Shown here one piece after another: positions 52,402-60,185 of a stretch of 64,000 bases of DNA. Each line of letters starts with the position of its first letter. The stretch's first letter is position 1. The position numbers and the translations under genes were made by a program. The notes under the pieces are model-generated. The model had not been told where the DNA came from and ran no database searches. It saw only the letters and a program-made list of their open reading frames with translations. This DNA is from G965198795 sp965198795 (lineage in GTDB: Bacteria; Pseudomonadota; Alphaproteobacteria; Rhodospirillales; Casp-alpha2), in assembly GCA_965198795.1 (NCBI GenBank), contig OZ240674.1:2170001-2234000 (forward strand). The letters run 5' to 3'.

Positions 52402-53283
52402 CTAATGTGTTGGTTGGCGGAGCGCTGTTGACGGTTGCGGCAACCCGCCACCAATAAGGGCACAGCTTATGACGATCAGGGTGCCACCGGCAGTCATCAT
52501 CAAGGTCAGGCCCTCACCCGAAAATATCAGCCATGCGGTCGATAACACGGGCGTCGCATAACCAAGAACTGCGATGCGTCCCGCGTGACTCAACCGCAAC
52601 GCCCTGGACCAACAGAGATAGCCCACTCCCATTGGGCCGACACCCAGATACAGACCAAAGAGAATCATCATGAGATCAGGCGGCGGGTTGGCGGCGACGA
52701 GAACCCAGACGCCGGAGCCCGCCACGCCGGCCAGTGACGCCGGCAGCAGAAGCGCGGCCGGGGACACGCTTAAACGGCCAACGCCGACCGTATAGACGGC
52801 CATGCAGAGGGCTGACAGCAAGGCGGTCACCATGCCCCAAGACCACGGCGCGCGCCATGGCGCCCATGAGCCTTCCGTGATCAGCAGCGCGACGCCGATG
52901 AAACCTAGAACGGATGTCAGAAGCAGGCGGAACGGGGAAGCCGAGGTGCCGAGGCCGATTACGATGACCGCGCATAACAACGGCCAGGAATAGGCAATCA
53001 GATTGACTTGAGCGATGGGGCCGAAAGCAAAGGCCAGGTACTGAAAGACCATGGCGCCCACCAAGCCGGTCAACCCAAGGATAATAGCGGGGGCGTTCAG
53101 CTTCGCGGCTCGAAACCGCTGATCACGCCTGGACGCCAAGAAGAACACCAAAGACGCGCCGCTGAATTGAAGGAACTGAACCTGTTCAACGGATAAGCCG
53201 GTCAATGCGAACTTGGCGACGACCGCGTTGCTGGACCAAAGCACGATGGCGATCAGGGCGCACGGCGCCGCGTGCAGGGTCAT
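52402..53283 (-). CDS. DMT superfamily (EamA) exporter-like protein
   Basis: This 293-residue protein has about ten TM helices in two EamA repeats, for example VLWSSNAVVAKFALTGLSVE, then LIAYSWPLLCAVIVIGLG, and VGPMGVGYLCWSRALRLSH. It overlaps the upstream oxygenase gene by ATGA, so both are made from one transcript. The substrate is unknown; many EamA proteins export amino acids or metabolites. Confidence 0.9.
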   Translation of the reverse strand: MTLHAAPCALIAIVLWSSNAVVAKFALTGLSVEQVQFLQFSGASLVFFLASRRDQRFRAAKLNAPAIILGLTGLVGAMVFQYLAFAFGPIAQVNLIAYSWPLLCAVIVIGLGTSASPFRLLLTSVLGFIGVALLITEGSWAPWRAPWSWGMVTALLSALCMAVYTVGVGRLSVSPAALLLPASLAGVAGSGVWVLVAANPPPDLMMILFGLYLGVGPMGVGYLCWSRALRLSHAGRIAVLGYATPVLSTAWLIFSGEGLTLMMTAGGTLIVISCALIGGGLPQPSTALRQPTH

Positions 53284-54155
53284 GGCAAAGCGACGTTCTT
53301 TTTGGGAAACAGGATGGGCGCCGCCTCGCTGTCTTCCCCGGCCGGGTGAGAAGCGGCTTCACAGACGGCCTCGCGCGCCGCTTCGGCCCGCCGATAGGCA
53401 GGCAGTTGATGGGACCAGACGTCCTCCGCCATTTCGTTCACCCATTCCCTGCCGAGGTCATTGTCGGCGGCCAGATAGAACATGCGATTGTCATCTATGA
53501 AAGGTCGTTCCACAGAGCGTTGATTCAACACTAAAGTGACTCGGTCGCCGTACTCAATAGGCCTGGTGCGGTGCAGAACGCCAACAAATTGACCAATTGT
53601 GCTGTACCCCATTTTATGCTGAACGGTCAGCAACTCGCTCCTGGGGATATTCTCTCCACGGTCGGCGCGTGCGCGTCCCGACTCGCTGTTACCGAGAAAT
53701 ATCTCCAATTCGCCGCCGACGATGGGGTCGGATATGGAGAGCGGCACCAGTTCGGTTACGGGCACGCCGTCACAGTGCCAGTCCACGGCTCCGTCGTTCG
53801 GCCCCATGAAAGTGACCGTGGCGCCGACAATGGAGAGCGGGTAGGGCTCCAATCTGGCGCCCGCCAGATCACTTAAGCGGTCAAGCCGTCTTTGATCGTG
53901 CATCAATTCCTTGATTTCCGGGATGAATCGGTCGGCGCCAGTGATAAAGGTAAGGTTCAGATGTTTGCGATGAGCGTGTTCCCGCTTCAGTTGGACCGCC
54001 CTTTGACGAATCGTTTCCAGAAGTCCGGGATCATAGCCATGGCGCCGCTGCGCCATCCCGAAGTCGGAAATTTGCCAGGACGATTCGTGTCCCAGGATGG
54101 CCTCGCGGCTCATGAAATGACGGATACCGGTAAAGTTTTTCACACTGTTCGACAT
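53280..54155 (-). CDS. Putative 2-oxoglutarate/Fe(II)-dependent oxygenase
   Basis: In this 291-residue protein an iron-binding facial triad can be read: HxD in DWHCDG (His127, Asp129) and a distal His195 in VGVLHRTRP, followed by Arg205 in GDRVTLVLNQRS as the likely 2-oxoglutarate anchor. The N-terminal ~100 residues are helical. It is not assigned to a named enzyme. It is paired with an EamA exporter and faces a LysR regulator, which suggests a regulated small-molecule modification and export system. Confidence 0.65.
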   Translation of the reverse strand: MSNSVKNFTGIRHFMSREAILGHESSWQISDFGMAQRRHGYDPGLLETIRQRAVQLKREHAHRKHLNLTFITGADRFIPEIKELMHDQRRLDRLSDLAGARLEPYPLSIVGATVTFMGPNDGAVDWHCDGVPVTELVPLSISDPIVGGELEIFLGNSESGRARADRGENIPRSELLTVQHKMGYSTIGQFVGVLHRTRPIEYGDRVTLVLNQRSVERPFIDDNRMFYLAADNDLGREWVNEMAEDVWSHQLPAYRRAEAAREAVCEAASHPAGEDSEAAPILFPKKNVALP

Positions 54156-54252
54156 GATTCGCTATCCCAGAATGGATTTTTTAGAACAATTCAGCTTCCT
54201 GGAATGCGTGTTTCTGGTAAATTTAAAACTCCTACAGGCAGTTTAAGCTGAG

Positions 54253-55209
54253 ATGAACGTAAGCAGCTCATCCAAGGCGCTAAGAAACTTGAATCTCAAC
54301 TCGCTTAGGGTTGTGGAAAGCGCCGCGCGCATGGGTAATTTCACGCGAGCGGGGGAGGAAAACCTGATTTCCACCTCGGCCGTCAGTCAGCGGGTAAAAG
54401 CGATCGAGGAACAACTCGGTTTTCAAATCTTTCATCGAAGAGCCAACGCGGTGGCTCTGACGTCAGAGGGTGAGGAGTTTGTCATGGAAGTACGTCAGGC
54501 GCTTGACGCGATCATGATGCGGGGGATGGAGATCAAGCAAAGATACCGAACCGACAGCTTGAAAGTCAGCCTGCTTCCCACCTTCGCCATGCGCTGGCTG
54601 TTGCCGCGCTTAAGCGATTTTCACGCCATTCATCCGGATGTCAATCTGCACATTTCCCAGTCCTATCGCGCCGTCAATTTTGATCGCGAGGATGTGGATA
54701 TGGCGGTTCGCTATGGCGCTGGTAAATTTCGAGGTCTCTACAGCCGGCTTCTGTTTTATGAAGATTTGATTCCGGTCGTCAGCCCGTTGCTGCTTAAGCG
54801 GACAAAGAAGAAACACGGCGTCAAGAACCTGAAACCGGAACATCTTGTTCACTTCCGGTTATTGCATTCGGACACTTGTACGTTGAACTGGCGGAGCTGG
54901 CTGGAGCACGCGGGCGTCAGCGGGCTGTTGGACGAAGCGCCGGCAACTTCGTTCGACAGCTGTATGCTGTCCTTCCAGGCGGCGAACGCCGGTCTTGGCG
55001 TCGCCATCGCGAACCGGGCTTATGTGGCGGACGACATCCGTCTGGGTTCCCTGGTCGCGCCCTTTGACGGGATTGAGCTTCCTAACCCCAACGGGTGGCA
55101 TGTGGTCTATCCGCCCAATAATGGCCGTCATCGCGCGGTCAGGGCGTTTGAGGACTGGATTACCCGGCGTTCGTTACTGCCGAGCGAACTGCGGGCCGTT
55201 CTGCCTTAG
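54253..55209 (+). CDS. LysR family transcriptional regulator (GcvA-like)
   Basis: This 318-residue protein has an N-terminal winged HTH (LNSLRVVESAARMGNFTRAG, ISTSAVSQRVKAIEEQLGFQ, IFHRRANAVALTSEGEEF) and a C-terminal inducer-binding domain with the GcvA-like LKVSLLPTFAMRWLLPRLSD. It is divergent from the oxygenase/EamA pair across 97 bp, so it probably controls them in response to a small molecule. Confidence 0.9.
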   Translation: MNVSSSSKALRNLNLNSLRVVESAARMGNFTRAGEENLISTSAVSQRVKAIEEQLGFQIFHRRANAVALTSEGEEFVMEVRQALDAIMMRGMEIKQRYRTDSLKVSLLPTFAMRWLLPRLSDFHAIHPDVNLHISQSYRAVNFDREDVDMAVRYGAGKFRGLYSRLLFYEDLIPVVSPLLLKRTKKKHGVKNLKPEHLVHFRLLHSDTCTLNWRSWLEHAGVSGLLDEAPATSFDSCMLSFQAANAGLGVAIANRAYVADDIRLGSLVAPFDGIELPNPNGWHVVYPPNNGRHRAVRAFEDWITRRSLLPSELRAVLP

Positions 55210-55313
55210 CCCGAATTCCCCGAAAGGCGCCTTGCCGCCTATCCGCCGCCGGTGCATGGTGCGGGCTGGCGCGTGTTTGAGCGCGCTTCCACACTCCCTG
55301 AACGGATACTCCC

Positions 55314-55550
55314 GTGAGCGACAGCACCTCTGACGAGGCGGAAGCCCAATTCGACAAAGCCGACGAAATTCTGGCCGACGCCCTGCAACGCCTGCTGGCG
55401 GAGGGGGTCGCGCGGGAAATCTATGGCGTGGCCATGTTTGAGTTGGGCGTGCTGGCCTTGGTCAAGGTGGGTGAGGATGACGAAAAGCTTGTGGATTTGA
55501 CCAGGGAATTCTCCAAACGCGCCCGTCAAATGGATGATCGGCGGGCTTGA
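55314..55550 (+). CDS. Small hypothetical protein
   Basis: This 78-residue helical, acidic protein starts at GTG 55314: EAEAQFDKADEILADALQRL, then LLAEGVAREIYGVAMFELG. No signal peptide or known domain was recognised. It lies 114 bp upstream of ssb on the same strand. Confidence 0.6.
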   Translation: MSDSTSDEAEAQFDKADEILADALQRLLAEGVAREIYGVAMFELGVLALVKVGEDDEKLVDLTREFSKRARQMDDRRA

Positions 55551-55664
55551 GTTATCCCCATCTCCAAACTGGAAATGGGCTCATGAACGTGCGAAGAGAG
55601 ACAATAATCAGTCTCGGTTTTCCATACTCAAAACAGGCAAAAACCTTAGGAGCGGGGAAGTATC

Positions 55665-56195
55665 ATGGCCGGCAGCGTCAATAAGGTCATCCTGGTCGGT
55701 AATCTGGGCCGGGACCCGGAGGTGCGAAACACCCAAAGCGGATCAAAGCTGGTCAATATGTCCGTCGCGACATCCGAGCGTTGGCGCGACCGTCAGTCGG
55801 GCGAACAACGCGAGAAAACGGAATGGCACAGGGTGGTGATCTTTGACGACCGTCTGGCCGACGTCGCCGAGAAGTATCTGCGCAAAGGGTCCAAGGTTTA
55901 TCTAGAAGGCACGATTCAGACCCGGAAATGGACGGATAATTCCGGCCAGGACCGCTATACGACCGAGGTCGTTCTGCCCCGGTTCAACGGCGTCCTGACC
56001 ATGTTGGACAGCCGCGGCGGGGGCGGCCATGGCGGCGAGGAGTCCCGCTGGGATCAAGGCGGCGGCGAAAGCGGCGGCCATGGCGGCGAGGAGTCCCGCT
56101 GGGATCAAGGCGGCGGCGGTCCGTCTGGCGGCGGTTCTAGCGGTGGTTCTGGGGGCGGCATGGGCTCCGACCTCGACGACGAGATCCCGTTCTGA
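55665..56195 (+). CDS. ssb: Single-stranded DNA-binding protein
   Basis: The 176-residue SSB has an OB fold (residues ~1-115: [60 protein letters not shown]), a Gly-rich linker and the protein-interaction tip DLDDEIPF. The linker carries a 17-residue tandem duplication ([15 protein letters not shown] twice, 56022-56123, period 51 bp). Its last 39 bp recur exactly at 63456-63494. Confidence 0.95.
   Translation: MAGSVNKVILVGNLGRDPEVRNTQSGSKLVNMSVATSERWRDRQSGEQREKTEWHRVVIFDDRLADVAEKYLRKGSKVYLEGTIQTRKWTDNSGQDRYTTEVVLPRFNGVLTMLDSRGGGGHGGEESRWDQGGGESGGHGGEESRWDQGGGGPSGGGSSGGSGGGMGSDLDDEIPF
56022..56123 (+). repeat. 51-bp tandem repeat in the ssb linker
   Basis: Two almost identical 51-bp units (56022-56072 and 56073-56123) encode [17 protein letters not shown] and [17 protein letters not shown]. 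It is in frame and lies within the disordered linker, so it changes only linker length. It probably arose by recent slippage or unequal crossing-over. Confidence 0.9.
56157..56195 (+). repeat. Left copy of a 39-bp direct repeat (ssb 3' end)
   Basis: The last 39 bp of ssb, starting GGCATGGGCTCCGACCTCG and ending at the TGA, are identical to 63456-63494. Similarity continues weakly past the stop (ACCGGCGG). The two copies bracket the accessory segment with the RTX and type I secretion genes. Confidence 0.9.
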
Positions 56196-56375
56196 CGACT
56201 TCCCAAACCGGCGATTTCCCAAACCGGCGGCGCGCGGGAATACGATCCATGCGAAGGGTCGCCGCCGCCACGTGTGAAGCTTTTCGGCCCATGCCCGTCG
56301 GTTTCCGGGGCTGACGCAAAAACCCTGACGTGGATGGCGTCGATGGGATCAATCACGAGCCGGGCGATTTGCGGT

Positions 56376-57170
56376 TCATCCCGCCTCGCGCCGTTTCACC
56401 TCGGCCTCGCGTTTCATCAATCTGTCGTAAAGCTGCTTATCCCCGTCCGCATACGGCTGGCCGCGTTTCGCCTTCCATTCCTCGAACGGCATGAAGTCGT
56501 TCGCCTCGGTTAGAAGCCTGCTGATCTCCTTTATTTCAGCGGCGTACTTCCGAAGGAAGGCGCCGATCTCATGAGCCCTGGGATGGGGATCGCCGGAAGA
56601 CGTTCTGATATTGTGCGGCTTGGAATAGTCGCCGCCCGCGTATGAGTATGAAACGCCATACAAAAGTCCCCCCGCTTTTCGAAGAAGGCGGTCATCGATT
56701 TCGAGAACTTGTTGATGCTTCGTTTCGTGATACGTGGAACGCTCCTTTTCGTATTCCGAGCGCAAGTTGCCTTCTATCCACCGGCGATCTTGCTCCAGAA
56801 ATTCTTTTTGCGTTTCAAGGGGCCGGTCTTCGAAGTCGAAGATTTCAGCTTTTAAACCAGTGCCCTCTAATGCCTTGTCGAGCATCGCCTTGAGGTAGTC
56901 GTCGCCTTCAAGGTCCGAGATATCCTCCAAGAAGGCCTTGTAATCGTCGTCAATCGTTAAGTGGTATTTTTTCCCTTGTTGTCCATACAAAAACAGGGCC
57001 TTCTCGGCTTCCGGCGACAGGGAGGCAAGGTCGATGGAGTCCTCAATGTCCTCGAAGGTTCGTTGTCCCGGCGCGCTTGGCTGGGCGGCTTTTTCTAATG
57101 AAAGTGGTTTATTCGCCCCACTGGCGGCATGGACCGGGGGAATCGCGTGGTTGACGCCGTCGATGGTCAT
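56376..57170 (-). CDS. Unrecognised protein in the accessory segment
   Basis: This 264-residue protein starts MTIDGVNHAIPPVHAASGAN, then a disordered Pro/Ser region, and a charged helical body (DSIDLASLSPEAEKALFLYG, YKAFLEDISDLEGDDYLKAM, RLLTEANDFMPFEEWKAKRG) with many Glu/Lys residues. It has no signal peptide, TM helix or cysteine. ATG 57170 is preceded by AAGGAG. No family was recognised. It is divergent from the 57522 gene across 351 bp. Confidence 0.7.
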   Translation of the reverse strand: MTIDGVNHAIPPVHAASGANKPLSLEKAAQPSAPGQRTFEDIEDSIDLASLSPEAEKALFLYGQQGKKYHLTIDDDYKAFLEDISDLEGDDYLKAMLDKALEGTGLKAEIFDFEDRPLETQKEFLEQDRRWIEGNLRSEYEKERSTYHETKHQQVLEIDDRLLRKAGGLLYGVSYSYAGGDYSKPHNIRTSSGDPHPRAHEIGAFLRKYAAEIKEISRLLTEANDFMPFEEWKAKRGQPYADGDKQLYDRLMKREAEVKRREAG

Positions 57171-57521
57171 GACCGAAAACTCCTTGTGAATCGATTAAAA
57201 GTCTCACTCAAGCCCATGTTTTCAAGCAAAAATCGCGCCAATTTCAGGTGTGTTTTTATCAAAATGTTGGCGTGTTTTTGGACTTGAATAATCTTCGGAC
57301 TGCGGAATTTCTTGCCGAACGGCCCGGCAACATTTGCCCGCGAAACGGTATCGTTCAGACAGGGCGCCCCGGCTGAACCGGAGAGGTCCGGGAACAGTCC
57401 CCCATGAAAATCGCTGAAATTCCGGGGTTCGTGAAATGGCCGGCGGAACATCCGAAAATGGCATATTTTTTGCCTTTTCTACTGAAAACCTGTCTGTGTT
57501 TTCGGATGAAGGACGACCGCC
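57171..57521. other. Shared intergenic region of two divergent accessory genes
   Basis: No gene was supported in these 351 bases. The parts next to each start codon are AT-richer than the middle (57180-57290 and 57460-57500), as expected for back-to-back promoters. No convincing -35/-10 pair, operator or repeat could be fixed. Confidence 0.3.
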
Positions 57522-58742
57522 ATGGATGCCGTGACCGGGATTGCCCCCAACGCCGTTTACGACCGCTATCAGCATCTTCTGCAGGGGCTGAAGAACGGCG
57601 GCGTGTCCTATAAGGACGCGTTGAGCGAACACCTGGACATGGAACCGCAACGCCGGGGCCTGCACGCGTTTTCCGCCAACGCCGTCCAACCCCCGGCGGA
57701 CCCGGACGAAAGAAGAATGTGGGAACAGGAACCTGACAGGTTCTATGCCGTCAGAAAGGGTCGCGAACTCGTCGCGAAAAGAATGACGGATGAACAGTAC
57801 GCGTCCCTCGTAAAAGGGGCGAAAGCGAATACAAGGGCGAACGAGGAATATAAAGCGCCGGGGGCGAATGCGGCGCTTAAGCCGAGCCGGCCTTCCATCG
57901 CGCGGGAAACATCCCCTTCCGATGAACGGGTCCGCGTTTATCAGGCCCATGAGAGAGGAAACCTGGAAAGCCTTCTAAAACATCAAGAAGCGCGCTCTAC
58001 GACGCAAGATCATATCGCCGCCTCGAAAGCCTATGACCATGCCGGCGAACTGACCGGAAAGGGCTTTATCGCCGATCACCCGTTGGGCCGCGAAAAATAC
58101 ATATTCGATGACCACTTCATGCGTCATCGCGTGTGGCAATCCTATGATGCGGTCGCTGAAGATTATCTCCGCGATTATGCCGGCAAGCATCAATCCGAAT
58201 GGAAATCGGCGGCCAAGGAACTCGGCATCGGCATCGAAGGTCCCTCGTACATGACCCAATTCCACGATGCGCCAAAAGGGTACAGCTTTACAGAAACCGG
58301 CTTTGATGTCTGGTCGGATGTCCCAAAAACGAAGGCGGAGAAGATTTTCCGCCACCTCGCCGACCCCTTGGACATCGCGGCGTTCGACCGGCGGATGGAA
58401 CCTTATCGCGAGGAGATGGAAGAAAAGATGCGGTCTTACGTTTCCGGTGTTCTGGAGGCGTCGTATGAAGACATGAAGAAGTTCGAACCGCACATCGAGG
58501 CGATGAGAGAGGCCGGGATAACGCCGGACGACTTGGCCCGGATACTGCTGGTTCGGCATGGCGACGCATACAGGGTCGAGCACAGGGGAACCCTTGATCC
58601 CGACAAGGCCGACGCCATTGAGGGTTTCGTTAATTCCAATCCGGACGTCCGCGCCCTGTACAACGAAACCCCGACGTTGCGAAAGGGACTGTGGGCCACC
58701 CACAAGCCGTTTCAAGCGCTTGGAGACGGCGTCTACGCGTAG
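57522..58742 (+). CDS. Unrecognised protein in the accessory segment
   Basis: This 406-residue, highly charged protein is predicted soluble and largely helical. It has MDAVTGIAPNAVYDRYQHLL at the N-terminus, aromatic-rich patches (KYIFDDHFMRHRVWQSYDAV, PSYMTQFHDAPKGYSFTETG) and a C-terminal helical part (EEKMRSYVSGVLEASYEDMK). It lacks a signal peptide and TM segments. No domain was recognised, so it could be an effector, a structural protein or part of a two-gene module with the divergent 56376 gene. Confidence 0.7.
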   Translation: MDAVTGIAPNAVYDRYQHLLQGLKNGGVSYKDALSEHLDMEPQRRGLHAFSANAVQPPADPDERRMWEQEPDRFYAVRKGRELVAKRMTDEQYASLVKGAKANTRANEEYKAPGANAALKPSRPSIARETSPSDERVRVYQAHERGNLESLLKHQEARSTTQDHIAASKAYDHAGELTGKGFIADHPLGREKYIFDDHFMRHRVWQSYDAVAEDYLRDYAGKHQSEWKSAAKELGIGIEGPSYMTQFHDAPKGYSFTETGFDVWSDVPKTKAEKIFRHLADPLDIAAFDRRMEPYREEMEEKMRSYVSGVLEASYEDMKKFEPHIEAMREAGITPDDLARILLVRHGDAYRVEHRGTLDPDKADAIEGFVNSNPDVRALYNETPTLRKGLWATHKPFQALGDGVYA

Positions 58743-58973
58743 GACCGCCCCGCCGTCCAGCGTCCAAGCCTTTCCCCAATCGACGGGACACCCCGGTGGT
58801 TAACCGCGCCGGAGAAGTCCACGCACAAATCCAGCGTTCAAGAATCCATGACGTGCTCCGAAAGCAAGCCGTTTTCAGAGCCTGAATTGAAGCGGCGCAT
58901 GGGGGGGTGTCCACCCGCATTGGTCCCTATGAGTCTGATACGAAATGCCCAGATAACGCGTAAAAAATAAGTG

Positions 58974-59001
58974 TTGACAACTAATTCAGGGTCCTTCTAA
59001 A
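58974..59001 (+). promoter_or_regulatory. Candidate promoter of the RTX gene
   Basis: TTGACA (58974-58979), a 16-bp spacer and TCTAAA (58996-59001) lie 41 bp before ATG 59042. The region 58960-59041 is markedly AT-rich compared with its surroundings. AAAGGAGG follows at 59027-59034 as a strong ribosome site. The rest of the 58743-59041 gap holds nothing recognisable. Confidence 0.5.
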
Positions 59002-59041
59002 AATAAGAAAAACCACACAAAATTGTAAAGGAGGAAAAATT

Positions 59042-60067
59042 ATGGCGACTTTTTACGGTACGTAAAATCGCGACGAGTTCTTTCACATGAATCGCTCTAC
59101 TGGTGATACATATCATTTGCGGGGCGGTAACGATTTCATCAACGCTGGCGGCGGGAACGATATCGTTCATGGCGGTTCGGGAATCGACATTGTTCAAGGC
59201 GGTCCTGGCAATGACGTCATATATGGCGGCGGGGCGTTCGATGCACTGGTGGGTGGGGCGGGTAATGACCAGTTGCATGGCGGCGATGGCGACGATGTGC
59301 TTCTGGGCGTCACAGGGAACGATACCCTGTATGGCGATTCCGGCGATGACACTTTGTTCGGCGGTCAGCAAGGTGCCTATAACCGCATGACAAAGCGTTA
59401 TGACACGAATGAAGGCCCGCTGCCCGAGGGTCAGAGTTAGGGGGATGATCGTCTGTTCGGCGGCGGCGGCAATGACGAACTGTACGGCGGCCAAGGGAAT
59501 GACACTCTGTCCGGTGGACAAGGCGATGACAAACTGTATGGCGATGCGGGGAATGACACGCTTAATGGTGGCATTGGTAATGACATGCTAGACGGTGACG
59601 CAGGCGATGACACCCTACATGGCGATGAGGGGAACGATACCCTACATGGCGATGAGGGGAACGATACCCTACATGGCGATGAGGGGAACGATATCCTACA
59701 TGGCAATGAGGGGAATGACACCTTGTATGGGGATTCCGGCAATGATATTTTGCGCGGCGGCGCGGGCTTCAACACTTTATATGGCGGTAACGGCAACGAT
59801 GCGTTCTATCATGTGAACTCGGCGGCAAACCCGGGCGTTACGACGATTTATGATGGCAGTGGAACGGACAGCCTGTATCTTGCCAACATTTCGCTAACCA
59901 GCCTTCGTTACGCTGACATTGGTGATGACAGGGTTTATTTCGATATCGCGGATTTTATGGATAATCGAAGAATTGATTACGGTGTTGTACTTAAGGATTA
60001 CAACGTCGAGGACGCTAATAGTATCGAGACCATCTTTGTCGGAGATAACCAGGCGGGCCTGATTTAG
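59042..60067 (+). pseudogene. RTX (hemolysin-type calcium-binding) repeat protein with two in-frame stops
   Basis: Behind AAAGGAGG, ATG 59042 encodes MATFYGT and then TAA (59063-59065). The same frame continues NRDEFFHMNRSTGDTYHLRG and many GGxGxDxLxG nonapeptides until TAG at 59438-59440 (after PLPEGQS). It then goes on as [17 protein letters not shown] to TAG at 60065-60067. Apart from the two stops the frame is intact over 342 codons, with a non-repeat C-terminal region (from about 59830, [20 protein letters not shown]) like type I secretion signals. Functional only if both stops are suppressed; otherwise a decaying T1SS substrate. Confidence 0.85.
59618..59725 (+). repeat. 27-bp tandem repeats in the RTX gene
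   Basis: Four 27-bp units (59618-59644, 59645-59671, 59672-59698, 59699-59725) encode [27 protein letters not shown] and HGNEGNDTL. The first three are almost identical at the DNA level, which points to recent expansion. Each unit is one and a half turns of the calcium-binding beta roll. Confidence 0.9.
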
Positions 60068-60112
60068 TGTGACAAGTCTTTATTCTCTATGGAGAAAAGA
60101 TGTTGGTTTGGA

Positions 60113-60140
60113 AAAGGGCGCGCTCGCGCTCTTTTTCTTT
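60113..60140 (+). terminator. Terminator after the RTX gene
   Basis: AAAGGGCGCG (60113-60122), a CT loop and CGCGCTCTTT (60125-60134) form a 10-bp stem with one G-T wobble. TTCTTT follows. It separates the RTX gene from the exporter genes, 46 bp before ATG 60186. Confidence 0.75.
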
Positions 60141-60185
60141 GCCAGCGACGATGAGGCCAATCTATTGGTTAATCCCTGACCCGTT

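Noticed and set aside
59087..59800. Regular ~27-bp repeats resembling a repeat array
   Set aside because: The repeats are contiguous with no unique spacers and encode GGxGxDxLxG nonapeptides in one frame, so they are RTX coding repeats and not a CRISPR array.
59042..60067. Stop-codon reassignment as the explanation for the stops in the RTX gene
   Set aside because: Both TAA and TAG interrupt this gene, and many neighbouring genes end normally at TAA, TAG or TGA with sensible lengths, so a genome-wide reassignment is not credible.
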